A stretch of 64,000 bases of DNA from Perca fluviatilis (GCF_010015445.1 NC_053119.1:7016550-7080549); one strand, 5' to 3'. Shown: positions 11,186 through 21,931, numbered from the stretch's first letter. Program-made: numbers and translations. Notes: a model not told the origin generated them from the letters alone.

Positions 11186-12452
11186 TAGAGATGCATCGAT
11201 TAACTGGCTGGTGACCAGAATTGGCCAATTTTCACGTGATCTGGCCAAATGACATATGCCGATTTTATGCCGGTCAAATGCACTTGGGCTCCACACATTG
11301 ACATATATATAATGGACCAATAGACCCCGTTGCTCTGGACGGAGACCAGTGAAGGATATTAGAAGCACTTTTCCGGTGATCTCTTGCTTTACTGAGCAGC
11401 CTCCAACTGAGAGAGACAACGTAAATGTGACGTGAGCAACATGTCTGAAAGTTATAAGTCTTCTGGTAGCTGTGCCAAGAGAAATCTCAATCATTCCCAA
11501 TCTTACAGAGATGGAGAGCGTAGGTATATGTAAGGAGATAACAGACACAGGCTAATTATTGCTAACTAACATGCTAGTTAACATTAGTAATTAAACCTAA
11601 ACAGCTAACGTAAGTTGAAACTGCCTGCGAGCTTCTCCTGTACTATACGGTAATTCCTCTACTGTGCGACAGTAAGTCGCGTGGTTATGACACAATCGTT
11701 AGCCTATTTTTACAAAAACGTCTGCTACGGAGCCATAACGTGAGGTACAAGGTAATGGAGCCTTTTATACATTGTCGTGTTTCTTTAGAAATAAACAATG
11801 GACAAATAAAGTCTTTAAACATTTCTGATGTAAAGTTATTCGCTGTCAAAGTGGCGCCAAAATGTATGCTATTCAGTGGAATGCTAACGGGAGGTGATCT
11901 CTTTGTAGTGTCAAAATGGCGCCATAGGAGGTTCGAGTTCTGAAGCGAAGCTTACCCCCTTGGCTCCACATGATTAACATCGCGCAACATCAGCATCACG
12001 CGTGCACATGCACTATATGCATGTAACAGCGGCGCACCTCCGCTCCATCAGCGGTTTATGAAATGTCATAATACGGTCAGTATTGACAAATAAAGCAAAC
12101 TTGCTAAAAAAAAGGACACTATACTCATTTTTTTTGTTGGATATTGGATGTGAAAAGAAGGAAATGGTTCTTCCACATTGAACTTTAAATGTGTGTGAAT
12201 TTCCCACACCAGGAGTAATTTATATAGTTCTATTTCACAGTGATCGATTATCTGTTGGAAAAAATTTCTATGTTCTGTGCAAAATGTAAAATGTTCTATT
12301 AAAGGAAATATAGAAAATAAATAGTTGTCTATGCTGTAAAGTGGTTAGAAAAAAGAAAATCGGAATCGGCTAAAATCTGTATCGACTGGTCAAACTCAAT
12401 GAAAAATTGGAAATCGGAATCGGCCTAGAAAATTGTAATCGATGCATCTCTA
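11186..12452. mobile_element. hAT-like element L with nested K copy
   Basis: The ends are perfect or nearly perfect inverted repeats: TAGAGATGCATCGATTAA on the left, and ATCGATGCATCTCTA on the right. Subterminal GGCCAATTTTC-like and CGGAATCGGC motifs follow. The flanking octamers TGAATTAT and CTAACTAT agree at 5 of 8 positions, consistent with an old 8-bp hAT target duplication. Most of the interior is a second copy of element K (11305-11960). No transposase frame was seen. Confidence 0.7.
11305..11960 (+). repeat. Dispersed element K, copy 2 (nested in L)
   Basis: This is collinear with copy 1 at 10540-11125 but retains extra sequence. That includes a 30-codon open frame at 11441-11533 beginning MSESYKSSGSC and ending RRYM. 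It lies inside the inverted ends of hAT-like element L. Whether the small frame is a transposase exon remnant cannot be told from one copy. Confidence 0.6.
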
Positions 12453-12511
12453 CTAACTATCAGGTCGGTTCTCACTCGTTCTGTGAAGTGCTACGAGACT
12501 GTTTTGCCTTT

Positions 12512-12800
12512 TAGAGCTGAAACAATTAGTTGATTAATGGATTCATTAATTTACAGAAAAGGAATAACCAACTGTTTTGAAAAATGATCCCTTGTGTCCT
12601 TTTTTTTCCCTCTGGTGTCAACTTCTCCTCGACGTTTTGTATGGTTGTAAAAACAGCCAATAGCCTTCATCTGAAGACTGAGGTGGATATTTTTCACTGC
12701 TGTCTGACATTTTATACAATAAACAATTGATTGATTGACAGAAAATATCTATGTATTAATCTTATCTAATGAAATGATCACTATTTGCAGCCCCACTTTT
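12512..12800. repeat. Dispersed fish MITE fragment (family M)
   Basis: GAGCTGAAACAATTAGTTGATTAA, AAACAATTGATTGATTGACAG and the closing TTTGCAGCCC resemble a hAT-like family I recall from fish (GGGCTGCAACTAACGATTA type), with AATTGATTAA-rich arms. Related fragments lie at 26522-26785 and 56148-56430. All are diverged. Confidence 0.5.
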
Positions 12801-12894
12801 GTTTCTAGTCAAATGGTCTGAAAATAGAAATGCATCATGTGTCAATCAAGTTTCAAATTTATGCAATAGGCCTACATTATAATTAATTTGCAGC

Positions 12895-12926
12895 GTGTGT
12901 GTGTGTGTGTGTGTGTGGGGGGGGGC
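12895..12926. repeat. GT microsatellite followed by a G run
   Basis: About 11 GT dinucleotides, then nine or ten G. Pure simple repeat. Confidence 0.95.
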
Positions 12927-13292
12927 TGGGTGGCACTGTGAGAGAGAGAGTTAGGTAGAGAGAGGAAGAGTCACTTTGTTTTCTCTCTCTCCAACATCTG
13001 TCTCTGTTTCTGGATTCTTCCAGAACAACAAAAACGAAGAGCGGATCTATGGAGCTCGGCACGGTCCGGCACGGTCCGAACCAAGCCTGGTACTCTTGTT
13101 ACTGCTTTTGCTGCTGCTGCTGCTGCTACAAGTGCGCAAAACCATACGAGTGCGCGCACACGTTCAGATTTTAACCCTGTATGTCCACATAATCACCATA
13201 ATCATAATCACCTGAATAATAACTGATCACACACAGAAAGACACACAGACACACACACACACACGCACACAGCGCGCACACACGCACACTAC

Positions 13293-13383
13293 CTTCTCTC
13301 AGGATGTGGTTGTGGAGGATCAGGAGGAGCAGGAAGCAGACCGCAGCGGCAGTCAGAGCCCAGGCCAGCCGGAGGAGCTGCAT
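13293..13383 (-). CDS. Candidate first coding exon: N-terminal signal anchor
   Basis: On the minus strand, ATG at 13383-13381 opens a frame reading MQLLRLAWALTAAAV, then CFLLLLILHNHILRE. A single Arg precedes about 20 hydrophobic residues and the segment ends with His, Arg and Glu. This is the layout of a type II signal anchor (for example a Golgi glycosyltransferase or sulfotransferase) or a long signal peptide. The codon for Glu is followed by G|GTAGTG (GAAG|GTAGTG), a good splice donor, so the exon would end at 13293 in phase 1. It is the first ATG in its frame. The Kozak context is weak (C at -3). It lies at the edge of a CpG-rich block. The family could not be identified, and no further exons were found in 1-13290. 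Confidence 0.5.
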
Positions 13384-14060
13384 GAGGGAGAGCCGCGAGC
13401 CGCACACGGGGGAACCAAAAAAGTCCAAACTGTGATTATCCGCAGGCTGGTGCCTCCTTACTGCGCCACATCCATCCCGATCCGATCCACAGGAGGACGG
13501 AGACCAGACACGGCTGGCATCTCCGGGATATGAAATCACGCACGAGCCTGAAGTGACAAATCCACAGTGGAGAAGATTTTAAAGGCAGCAGCTAAGACGT
13601 TTGGTTTTCCCTTCCCGGGACTCTCCGGGTGAAGCTGCCGGGGTCCTCGCCGCGCTCCCCTGCGGGTCACGGTCCGCAGCTGCGGCCGGCGGCAGCAGCA
13701 GCAGCAGCAGATGCCCGGGGTGATTCCCTCCGCCACAGCATGTTCATCAAAATACAAAAATCTGCTCGGGAGAAGAAGTTTTCCAGTTTTCCCGCCTCCA
13801 ACTTACAGCTCTCTGCGCTTCGGATCCATGGGGAGTCTCCGTCCGCTTGACCACGTAAATCCCCCCAGAAGTGGAAAAAACGACACCGGGCCCGGCTGGA
13901 GCTGCTCAGCGGGCATGTTGCACGTTTCCCCGCCGGGTATGTCGCCCTGCGGACCGGCTTGTCGGTGCCCGGCTGCCCGGTGTTGAAGAGTGAGGAGGAG
14001 GAAGAGGATGAGATGGAGTTGCTGCCTCCGGGTCTGAAGATCCGCGGCGATCTGCAGCAT
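13300..14060 (-). promoter_or_regulatory. CpG-rich block, probable promoter/5' UTR
   Basis: CpG dinucleotides are frequent throughout (for example GCGCTCCCCTGCGGGTCACG, CGCGGCGATC), against a CpG-poor background. The block lies immediately 5' of the candidate first exon on the minus strand, as expected for a CpG-island promoter. No TATA box was recognised. Several short frames overlap it on both strands and include CAG/CTG runs (13691-13710); they look like GC-rich UTR sequence rather than genes. Confidence 0.5.
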
Positions 14061-14073
14061 CCACACAAGACAG

Positions 14074-14079
<6 letters not shown>

Positions 14080-14164
<85 letters not shown>
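14080..14164. repeat. CT/GA microsatellite at the CpG block edge
   Basis: About 85 bases of CT repeats with a few TTT interruptions near the right end. On the minus strand it is a GA tract just upstream of the presumed promoter. Long purine/pyrimidine tracts can form triplex (H-) DNA or bind GAGA-type factors; function here is inference. Confidence 0.95.
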
Positions 14165-14727
14165 GTCTCATCACGAACTGACGTCACACAAACACAAACG
14201 CGTGTCAAATCCATCCACATGCTGTAAGACACCGGTATTGTTCTACTGCAGGGGAGGAAACCCAAAATCTGAGGGTCATTAACAGGGGCACCCGGAATGT
14301 GTGTGGCTTTTCAGTACCTCTTTTTTAAAGTGTCTATGAGCTGTATTTAATGTAATGTATTTAATATTTTCAATATGCGGAATTACTTTACGTTGCCTAT
14401 TTATGTCTATTTATTTCTATTTCTCACCGTTAATCACCGGCGTCTGTGCAGCATAGTGGTCGCCATTGTTGTTTATGTGTGTGTGACGTCAAAAACTGTA
14501 ATTGGGAGTACAACCATCTGGTACTAGTTCACGGGGAGTAAGTTAGGGGTTTGACTGCCGTTCCAGGGTTGCCTGGAACGCAGCACAAAGCTAGGAAAAC
14601 AAAACGAGAAATAACCAACCAGAACAATAGACCAAAACAGGAAACGGTGAACAAAGAGGAAAACGGCAAGAAAACATCATCACACAGCGAATAAATTAAC
14701 AAAATAAAACAGGACCACCACTGATAA

Positions 14728-14730
14728 TGT

Positions 14731-14807
<77 letters not shown>
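14728..14807. repeat. GT microsatellite
   Basis: About 80 bases of near-perfect GT repeats, one of the longest in the window. Confidence 0.97.
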
Positions 14808-14809
<2 letters not shown>

Positions 14810-15360
14810 CGTTCTTATCTTAAAGGCACAAGTTAAAAAAAAAAAATGTATGAAAATATAAACTCGCTTCATGTCACTTTTATTAACTTGTAGACTCGGC
14901 CGTCCTGCTGCTTCTTCCATCATGAGCGTCTGGATTGAAGCCAGAGGAGTATTGTCAGATATAATCCTTCATAAGAAAGGTTACTGTTCACAATAGTCTG
15001 TTGTTATTGAAAGACACTATAGATCCTCAGTTGTTGGCGAGCAGCCAATGGCAACATGAATTATTGCGGTAATCCACCAGCCAACAACTATTTTAGTTTT
15101 CCCTGAACGGAAAGACGTTGCCGTGATCCAACTCTGCAATCTGCTGCTCTTTACATTCTGCTCTAATTACTGATTTTTCCATAAAGGAATACATTATTCA
15201 GAGTTTCTATAACAACTGAAGCTGCACACACAGTCTATAATGATCCACTTGTCATAACACTAACAGAAAATAATCATTAGTTAATAGTTCAAAATGAGCT
15301 CCACCTCAACCAACGGAAATAATAGTAATAATCTAATGATATCATTTATAATAGTATAGC
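14810..15360. other. No gene recognised
   Basis: Unique-looking AT-rich sequence with no domain or clear repeat. Confidence 0.5.
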
Positions 15361-15361
15361 A

Positions 15362-15826
15362 TATGTACATTTACTCAAGTACTGTACTCAAGTTCAAATG
15401 TGAGGTATTTGTACTTTACTCGAGTCTTTTCTTTTCATGACACTTTCTACTTCTACTCCGCTACATTTCACAGAGAAATATTGTACTTTTTACTCCACTA
15501 TACATTAATCTGACAGCTTTAGTTACTAGTTACTGTACAAATTCAGATTTTTGCACACAGAACACACGTAGTTTATAAAATCTGATGTTTTATTATGAAT
15601 TAAACTACCCAACATTATAACGGCCTTCAAGTGAAGCTGAAATGATCAAACGATTGAACACTGAGTGTTTCGATCGTTTCCATGATGATTCTTAAATGCT
15701 TTCACTTAACTAACAACGCAACAATAAAGCAACGCAGGACTTTTACTTGTAACAAAGTGTTTCTACAGTGTGGTATTAGTACTTTTACTTGAGTAAAGGA
15801 TCTGAATACTTCTTCCACCATTGCCG
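15362..15826. mobile_element. Dispersed element N (TACTCAAG family)
   Basis: The left side carries GTACATTTACTCAAGTACTG and GAGGTATTTGTACTTTACT. The right side carries ACTTTTACTTGAGTAAAGGA and CTGAATACTTCTTCCACCA. TTTACTCAAGTA and TACTTGAGTAAA are inverted with respect to each other. Pieces of the same family occur at 17155-17191, 22745-22753 joined to 23712-23830, 37500-37745 and 63210-63315. It serves as a landing site for TTAA-targeting MITEs. Confidence 0.65.
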
Positions 15827-15887
15827 TTTATTAAAGAAGCCCCTCTGGTCCTTCGGCAAGAGTATTTTTCCTTCTTTTCTTTTTTTT

Positions 15888-16020
15888 AAGATTATTTTTT
15901 GGGCATTTTCAGCCTTTATTTTGATAAGACAGCAGAAGCCATGAAAAGGGAGAGAGAGGGGGAATGACATGCAGCAAAGGGCCACAGGTCGGAGTCAAAC
16001 CTGGGCCAGCTGCGTCGAGG
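15888..16020 (-). repeat. tRNA-derived SINE, reverse orientation, truncated
   Basis: It contains GACATGCAGCAAAGGGCCAC and GTCGGAGTCAAACCTGGGCC, the reverse of a B-box with the following SINE body. The TTTTTTGGGCATTTTCAGCC tail side matches the fish SINE also seen at 29455, 45740 and 49390. The 5' (A-box) part is missing or unreadable. Confidence 0.65.
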
Positions 16021-16094
16021 AGTACATTTTCTTCGTAAATAACTTGTACTTGTATTCTACAGTGTACGTTCTACATTAGTATGTTTAGCTTACT

Positions 16095-16552
16095 TAACCC
16101 TTGTATTGTCTTCCCCTCCACCAATGCACTGGTTGTCCTCCGCTTTGGTTTGCACGTTTATAAAGCATAAAGTTGCCAATAAATGATCACCCACTTCTGT
16201 GTTACATCTTCTTAGCCAACTTCATAACTTACTACTACTAGTTTTACACCTTTTTGGAATTGATGGTGAATAAACACCACAAACTCATTTACAGAAAATT
16301 ATGCCTAATTTTTGAGTAAAATAAGCAGAAATTATGAATTATCTTGACCGATCGTTAAGATCGGAGAAACATGTTTATGGATGATCACAGATTTTCACCC
16401 GGGTAGACCGTGAAATTAGTGATATTCAATTAGCATATGGAACTGTCCATGTTATTTTTGGGAGATCTGGTGGAAAAGAAAGCCATATTTCTAATAGAGA
16501 AACTTTGAAAAAGAGCAAAATTTGACCCGAGGACAACATGAGGGTCAAGTAA
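16095..16552 (+). mobile_element. TTAA MITE family P, copy 1
   Basis: It begins TTAACCCTTGTATTGTCTTCC and ends TTTGACCCGAGGACAACATG plus AGGGT. In better copies the ends are inverted repeats TTAACCC..GTTGTCCTCGGGTC. The interior has CACTTCTGTG and AAACATG blocks that differ from other P copies, so part of it may be foreign. No coding sequence. Confidence 0.65.
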
Positions 16553-17150
16553 AGGATCTGGATACTTCCCCACAACTGGCTATGTATAATATATTGTTTA
16601 CCTTATCAGTATAAAGAATGTCTTGTATAAACTTTAAAGCAAGAAACATTCATTTCATTTACCAAATCATTTTCATTGTTTTAAGCACACAGTACTTTTT
16701 TTTTCTCAGGCAGCAGCGTTTTTGTCCTTCCTGTTTATGGATGAAACAGTCGGTTGTTGATGAAGACGGTTGATGAAGAGTGTCTCTCCTCTCGGAATGA
16801 ATCCATCCAGCCGATTGATGGTTGAGGTTACGCTGAGACTCTTATCGGAGCTCTCAGCAGCTCTCGTCTGTCAGACGGACTCCATCACCACTGCCCTCCT
16901 GCTCTGACGGGGATCAGTCTCCTTCAGGTCGCGCCCTATGGGCCTCTGGCGGCAGTGATTATTGCTGATGTTTTCCCCCCATTGATTAGCTTTCCACCGA
17001 GCCGTCAGTCAGGCGTCGGTATGAGGCGAGTCTGTAGAGAGACATCAACGCAAACGCTGTCAGGACTCGTGTCGTGTCTGTAACAGGAAATGAAATCTGT
17101 CTGTTTTACACGGTCTGAAATGAAATGAACACCTGACACATAACTGTGAC
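16553..17150. other. No gene recognised; possible regulatory sequence
   Basis: Unique-looking. 16740-17000 has a balanced composition (GATTGATGGTTGAGG, GGGATCAGTCTCC) and no repeat features. No open frame with coding character was seen. Confidence 0.4.
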
Positions 17151-17191
17151 TCAGTGGCGGAAAGTAAAGTACATTTACTCAAGCACTGTTC

Positions 17192-18077
17192 TTAAAGGTG
17201 CCATGACATGGTGCTCTTTGGATGCTTTTATATAGACCTTAGTGGTCCCCTAATACTGTATCTGAAGTCTCTTTTATATAGACCTTAGTGGTCCCCTATC
17301 TGAAGTCTCTTTTATATAGACCTTAGTGGTCCCCTAATACTGTATCTGAAGTCTCTTTTATATAGGCCTTAGTGGTCCCCTAATACTGTATCTGAAGTAT
17401 CTTTTATATAGACCTTAGTGGTCCCCTAATACTGTATCTGAAGTATCTTTTATATAGACCTTAGTGGTCCCCTAATACTGTATCTGAAGTATCTTTTATA
17501 TAGACCTTAGTGGTCCCCTAATACTCTATCTGAAGTATCTTTTATATAGACCTTAGTGGTCCCCTAATACTGTATCTGAAGTCTCTTTTATATAGGCCTT
17601 AGTGGTCCCCTAATACTGTATCTGAAGTCTCTTTCCCGAAATTCAGCCTTGGTGCAGAATTACAGCCACTAGAGCCAGTCCCACAATGAGCTTTCCTTAG
17701 GATGTGCCATTTCTGTGTCTGTAGCTATTGAGGAGGGGGGGGGGCAAGGTGGAGGGTGGGGGTGGGGCCTTGACCAACTGCCAATTTGGTCGTTTGAAAG
17801 CCATGATGTCTGTCTCTCTCATGGGTTGGCCAAATTCTCTGGGCGGGCAAAGCAGAGAAAGGGGAGGTAACCTTGCTCCTTATGACCTCATAAGGAGAAG
17901 ATTCCAGATCGGCCCATCTGAGCTTTCATTTTCTCAAAGGCAGAGCAGGATACCCAGGGCTCGGTTTACACCTATCACCATTTCTAGCCACTGGGGGACC
18001 ATAGACAGGCTGGGGCAACGCATATTCATGTTAAAAAACCTCATAAAGTGACATTTTCATGCCATTGGACCTTTTAA
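17192..18077 (+). mobile_element. TTAA MITE family B, copy 1, with internal 46-bp array
   Basis: It starts TTAAAGGTGCCATGACATGG and ends CATGCCATTGGACCTTTTAA, giving about 20-bp inverted ends, each with TTAA. Internal blocks CCGAAATTCAGCCTTGGTGC, CCACTAGAGCCAGTCCCACA, ATGACCTCATAAGGAGAAG and GGGCTCGGTTTACACC are shared with copy 2 (22754-23511). It is inserted in a fragment of element N (17155-17191), and on the right shares TTAA with element J. A short ATG frame inside (17803-18050) is not conserved as coding. Confidence 0.85.
17235..17641 (+). repeat. 46-bp minisatellite inside MITE B copy 1
   Basis: About nine units of 46 bp, core GACCTTAGTGGTCCCCTAAT. One unit (from 17281) is shortened by loss of AATACTGT, and two carry GGCC in place of GACC. 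The same unit occurs six times in copy 2 and about six times in the minus-strand copy 3. Confidence 0.95.
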
Positions 18078-18687
18078 AGGGGCGTTTTTTCCCCCCAACC
18101 TGGACCCCATTTCCCCATGCATTTGAGTTTAATAGATTGATGTGAACAAAACTCTTTGAAATTGGTCCAGTATTGAGCGAGACGCAGTGACGGGCCACCA
18201 GGGTAGGAGGTCCCAAAAAGATGCTATAATGAATAGCTGTGGATGTAGGGAGGGACCCATAGAGAATGACTTTCTACAGGGTTAAGGATTTTGTGCAATG
18301 CACGACTGGCCGCCGCGAACCGGGCGCTTACTGTAGCGATAATTATTCATCAAAGAATGGACAACAACCACTGGAGTTCTCTGGAAGTTCGTTTCTACTT
18401 GCAAGTAGAGTCAGTTTTACAACACTTCAGAGCAAGCACAGAAAACTGACTGACTATCTGTTCACAGCAGTGTCTTTTTATAACAATCAGGGAGTATAGC
18501 ACGTTAAAAGAGATACTGTCTTTATCGCTGGTCAGGCCCGGTTCTGCCCTCAGGAGCATTCTGTGCTTTTCACAAGGTCAGTGGCTCTCACGATATCTCA
18601 TGAGAGGCAGAAATAGTTTGCACACAAACTTCATGCAAATAGTAAAAGAACTAAAAGAAAAGTAAGCATAACTTTTCTAACACTTAT

Positions 18688-19136
18688 CCATTGCTAGTAC
18701 CAGCTCTGCTCGGCCGCGGTGCCCCGTCCTCCTTTTTCCATTGCAGATTTAGTACCGCCTCATGCGTGAGGCGAGCGCGGCTGGAAAACTGCCGTGACCT
18801 AGCGCGACACACACACAGAACGTCGAAGGGGTGTTGTTTCTCATTCTCGGCATGTTGCTATTTGCCACAGCCAGAAGACAAATTTAGTTCCAAAAAAAAA
18901 AACCTACCGCTGGCTAAACTATTTAAAAATGGGCGGGGTTTTTTCAGGACACCCCCGTCTGTCCCTAGCAAGTGTGTTTAGTGACGATTCTCACCGACCA
19001 ATCAGTAGTCTGCAGGTTTTCACGTCACCTTTTGGTATCGCCTCAGCTCGCTTGGAACCTCGACGGAGGTGATGCTAAAAAAAGTACCTGGGACTTTTCA
19101 TAATGGAAAACCCAAAAAGCAGAGTACAGTAGTAAT
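18688..19136. mobile_element. TIR element F, copy 2 (uninterrupted)
   Basis: This runs from CATTGCTAGTACCAGCTCTG to GGACTTTTCATAATGGAAAA. It matches both halves of the split copy at 3068-5243 in order and is about 450 bp long, so it shows the pre-insertion structure of that locus. It is non-coding. Confidence 0.75.
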
Positions 19137-19137
19137 G

Positions 19138-19690
19138 TATAGGGATAATGTAGAGCCAGGCTGATTCAAGACCTGCCCTGATCACCCTGTCGGGGACATA
19201 TTCCAACACAGTCTCACCGCAGTTCGTGAAACGGTCACGTAATTTAATCTGATTAGTGTACACGAACACGTTTAACTTGTTTTTTTCGTGATAGTCAGCA
19301 CATGTTTTATAATACCAACAATTGCATTGCTGTATACAACGGGACGGTTGGGTTTAGGAAACGTGACACGCGGGACACGATCCCCGGTCTCCTGGGTGAA
19401 AGTCCTGTGTTGTTTGACCCATCCACCCCCCCAATCAACCTCCATAAGCGGATTTTCGGGCTTTCATACTACTCGCTACCGTAGTCGCTCCTAATGCTAC
19501 GTCATCTTCTCATTGCTGTGATCACGAAAGATGCTTCCCATTGAAATACATTAGTTTAAAAATTAGATAAACGTGTTCGTGTACACAAATTAAATAGATT
19601 AAATTATAGGACTATTTCACAAACTGCCGTGAGACTAGGTTGTGTATTCGCTATAACGACCGCCTCGCTTTACATTATCCCTTACGCATT
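19138..19690. mobile_element. Long-armed inverted-repeat element enclosing a D fragment
   Basis: Outer ends GGGATAATGTAGAGCC and GCTTTACATTATCCC are inverted. Arms of about 75-80 bp (19207-19280 and 19560-19650; both contain AACGTGTTCGTGTACAC when aligned) are also inverted. The interior 19330-19500 matches MITE family D (GGACACGATCCCCGGTCTCC, TGTTTGACCCATCCACC, GGGCTTTCATACTA). The arms could form a hairpin. Confidence 0.65.
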
Positions 19691-20240
19691 CCGCTGTTTT
19701 TTGTGCATTCAAACAACGTAACATGTCCACAGATAGAAGATGGACAGCACTGTCTGTACAACTGTCTGATTTAGTGAGACACAAATGAGACAGAAGTGCT
19801 TATAACTGTATGTTACAACAGCTGTTGATACACGGAGCAGCTATGATGGATTTTTAGCTCGGGGTACTCGGTGGTTGCCCGAGTTCCGAGCTTGGAAATC
19901 CGAGGTCAGGGGACGTGTTTCCGACTTTGACCTCGGAAAATCTCACTTCCGAGTACATATGGAACGCACTATAACTATATAATTGTGCACCTTCGATTTT
20001 TGTCCACTAAAAGTGATTGTTTTTGCTCGTGACAGGCTCAGATTGTTATTAAAAGTATCTGACAACATTATCGATCTTGCGAGGTGACTTCTTGTCCGAA
20101 GACAGCGTTGTGTGGGTGTTTGTTGTTTTGGAGTACAGAGATTATAGGCTTGTGTTATCTAAAAAATGTCAGTGCTGTGGCTCTGATTTCGACAATGTGA
20201 ATGACGTCAATAACATATGATGGCCGCCTGTATTATACAT

Positions 20241-21690
20241 AAGTACATCTATCTAATAAATCGGGAAGCCTCTATATGTTTGTTTGTTTGTATGTGTGTG
20301 TGTGTGGTCTATCTTTGAAATATGTCATGAACCGTTCATCCAATCTACTTCACACTTGGTTTCCTGATTACCCAATGAACTTGGGGTTTGGATTTTGGAG
20401 CAAACTGGGGGGGGGGGGTGTTTACAGACTGTGACTGCGGTACAAGTCAGTGGTAGGCTATACAGTGGAGTTGTATGTTAAGTGGTTTGGGGTCCTTCTG
20501 TAAGTCATTTTGGGGTACAATTTGGTTCTGGCGAATGCTACATGCAGCAATACCACAGGCCAAGCAATTGGCCCGTTCCAAACAGGCACATTTTGAACAG
20601 GCACTGTACTAGTATGAGTCTAACTGTAACAAAGTTAACACTATTAAATGTTTCATGGCTGTTTGCATGAACGGAGAAAAGTGTAATTGTCATTCTTTCG
20701 TGAAGAATAAAGTGTAAACCCCTCTAAAAAGCCTCGCGGGGCGTTCTTTCATGGCAATCAGCTCCATGTGTGCTTCGCCTTCAAAACTCCCCCAGACTGT
20801 GTTACAGGGATTTACAGCAGGCATGAAGGGAAGCAGAGGAAACACTTCAGTCGGCATGAAACAAATAATAAATAATAAAATGCAAATTCACAAAACAAAC
20901 TGCACACAATCAAGGAGAGCGAGGCAGCTGGCTTCAACACGAGAAGCGTTTCTGCTGATAATTCCTTTGGGATGGAGCATCTTCTTCTGTAATTTAGAGC
21001 CGCATATCAGTTTCTTTGTTTCTTTAGAGTTTTAATTTGTTCCTCCAGGAGAAAAATTAACTCCGCAGAAAGTATGTAGAGCCAGCAGAGAGATGTCACC
21101 TGCAACTAATGAATGCAAAATTGTTGAAATAAAAAATTGTTGCTTTTCATCCCCGTTTTAATTTCTGTCTTGTTAAGATGTTTTGAGCTTCATTTTGTTA
21201 GAGAAGATAAAGTCTGGTTTCTGATTATTGTGCCATCAGGACATTATCGAGCCTGATCTAATACAAGGTTCAGAATAAGAAATATTCTCAAAGAGTCAAG
21301 GCCTTCACACCAAAGTAAAAGGCAAGTTTTTTTGAACAAACGCAGTTAGGTCACAGTCAGTGTCACGTCCATAACCGGAAGTTATGGAACATAACAGATG
21401 ATTTGAACCCAAACCACGATCTTTTTCTAAACTTTACTGAGTAGTTTTGGTGCCTATACTTCGATCGTTTACCAACGTTAACATGTTTAAACCCGTAATG
21501 TTCTCTGGTTTAGATTTGAGGACAGAAAAAGCCACCGCTAGGGACGCTAATTTACGGAACATTCCTGTGGATAATATTAGAGGGTAAGGAATATATATCG
21601 TCGTATGGTTTGAAGGACTTGTTATATTTATAGTTTCTTTGCAAAAGTTTATTAAGTATTTGCAGATTACATTTCATCTGAGCGTTGCAC
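20241..21690. other. No gene; unique sequence with candidate regulatory DNA
   Basis: It contains a GTTTGTTTGTATGTGTGTG simple stretch near 20280 and a G run near 20408. 20745-21180 is repeat-free, CpG-poor and TAAT/ATGCAAAT-rich, as in many vertebrate conserved non-coding elements; conservation cannot be tested here. 21350-21480 (CCATAACCGGAAGTTATGG, CTTTTTCTAAACTTTACTG) resembles pieces near 30340 and 32640, so it is a dispersed fragment. Confidence 0.4.
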
Positions 21691-21883
21691 ATGATCAGTG
21701 TTCTGTAAGTCTCAGTCCGCTGTGATTCACTAACTCACATGGTGATAAAAATGTGTCGTGTTTAATCACTGGTACTCGTGTTTTTATCGCTGCTGTTTGA
21801 AACCAGGCTGCTCCTGTCGGAGACTCATATTTCAAACACACAGAAACACACAGAAACATGCACACAAAGAGAAACACATACAA

Positions 21884-21931
<48 letters not shown>
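21884..21931. repeat. CA microsatellite at the truncated end of MITE A copy 2
   Basis: About 20 CA dinucleotides, preceded by degenerate CAAA/CACA words from 21835. It directly abuts ATATAAAAGGAACTTACCAT, the point at which MITE A begins, replacing that element's normal left end. Confidence 0.95.

Larger units (their letters stand above)
18078..20240 (+). repeat. Dispersed element J (copy 2), split by nested elements
   Basis: The left part (18078-18240, starting AAGGGGCGTTTTTTCC) and the right part (19980-20240, with AATTGTGCACCTTCGATTT and AGACAGCGTTGTGTGGG) are collinear with 9249-9700. Between them lie element F copy 2 and a long-armed inverted-repeat element. No protein was recognised. 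The right border is not defined. Confidence 0.5.

Noticed and set aside
13803..14282. Open frames of about 107-136 codons on both strands over the CT tract and CpG block
   Set aside because: They are produced by the CT/GA microsatellite and GC-rich UTR-like DNA; residues are Arg-Glu or Ser-Leu strings with no domain.
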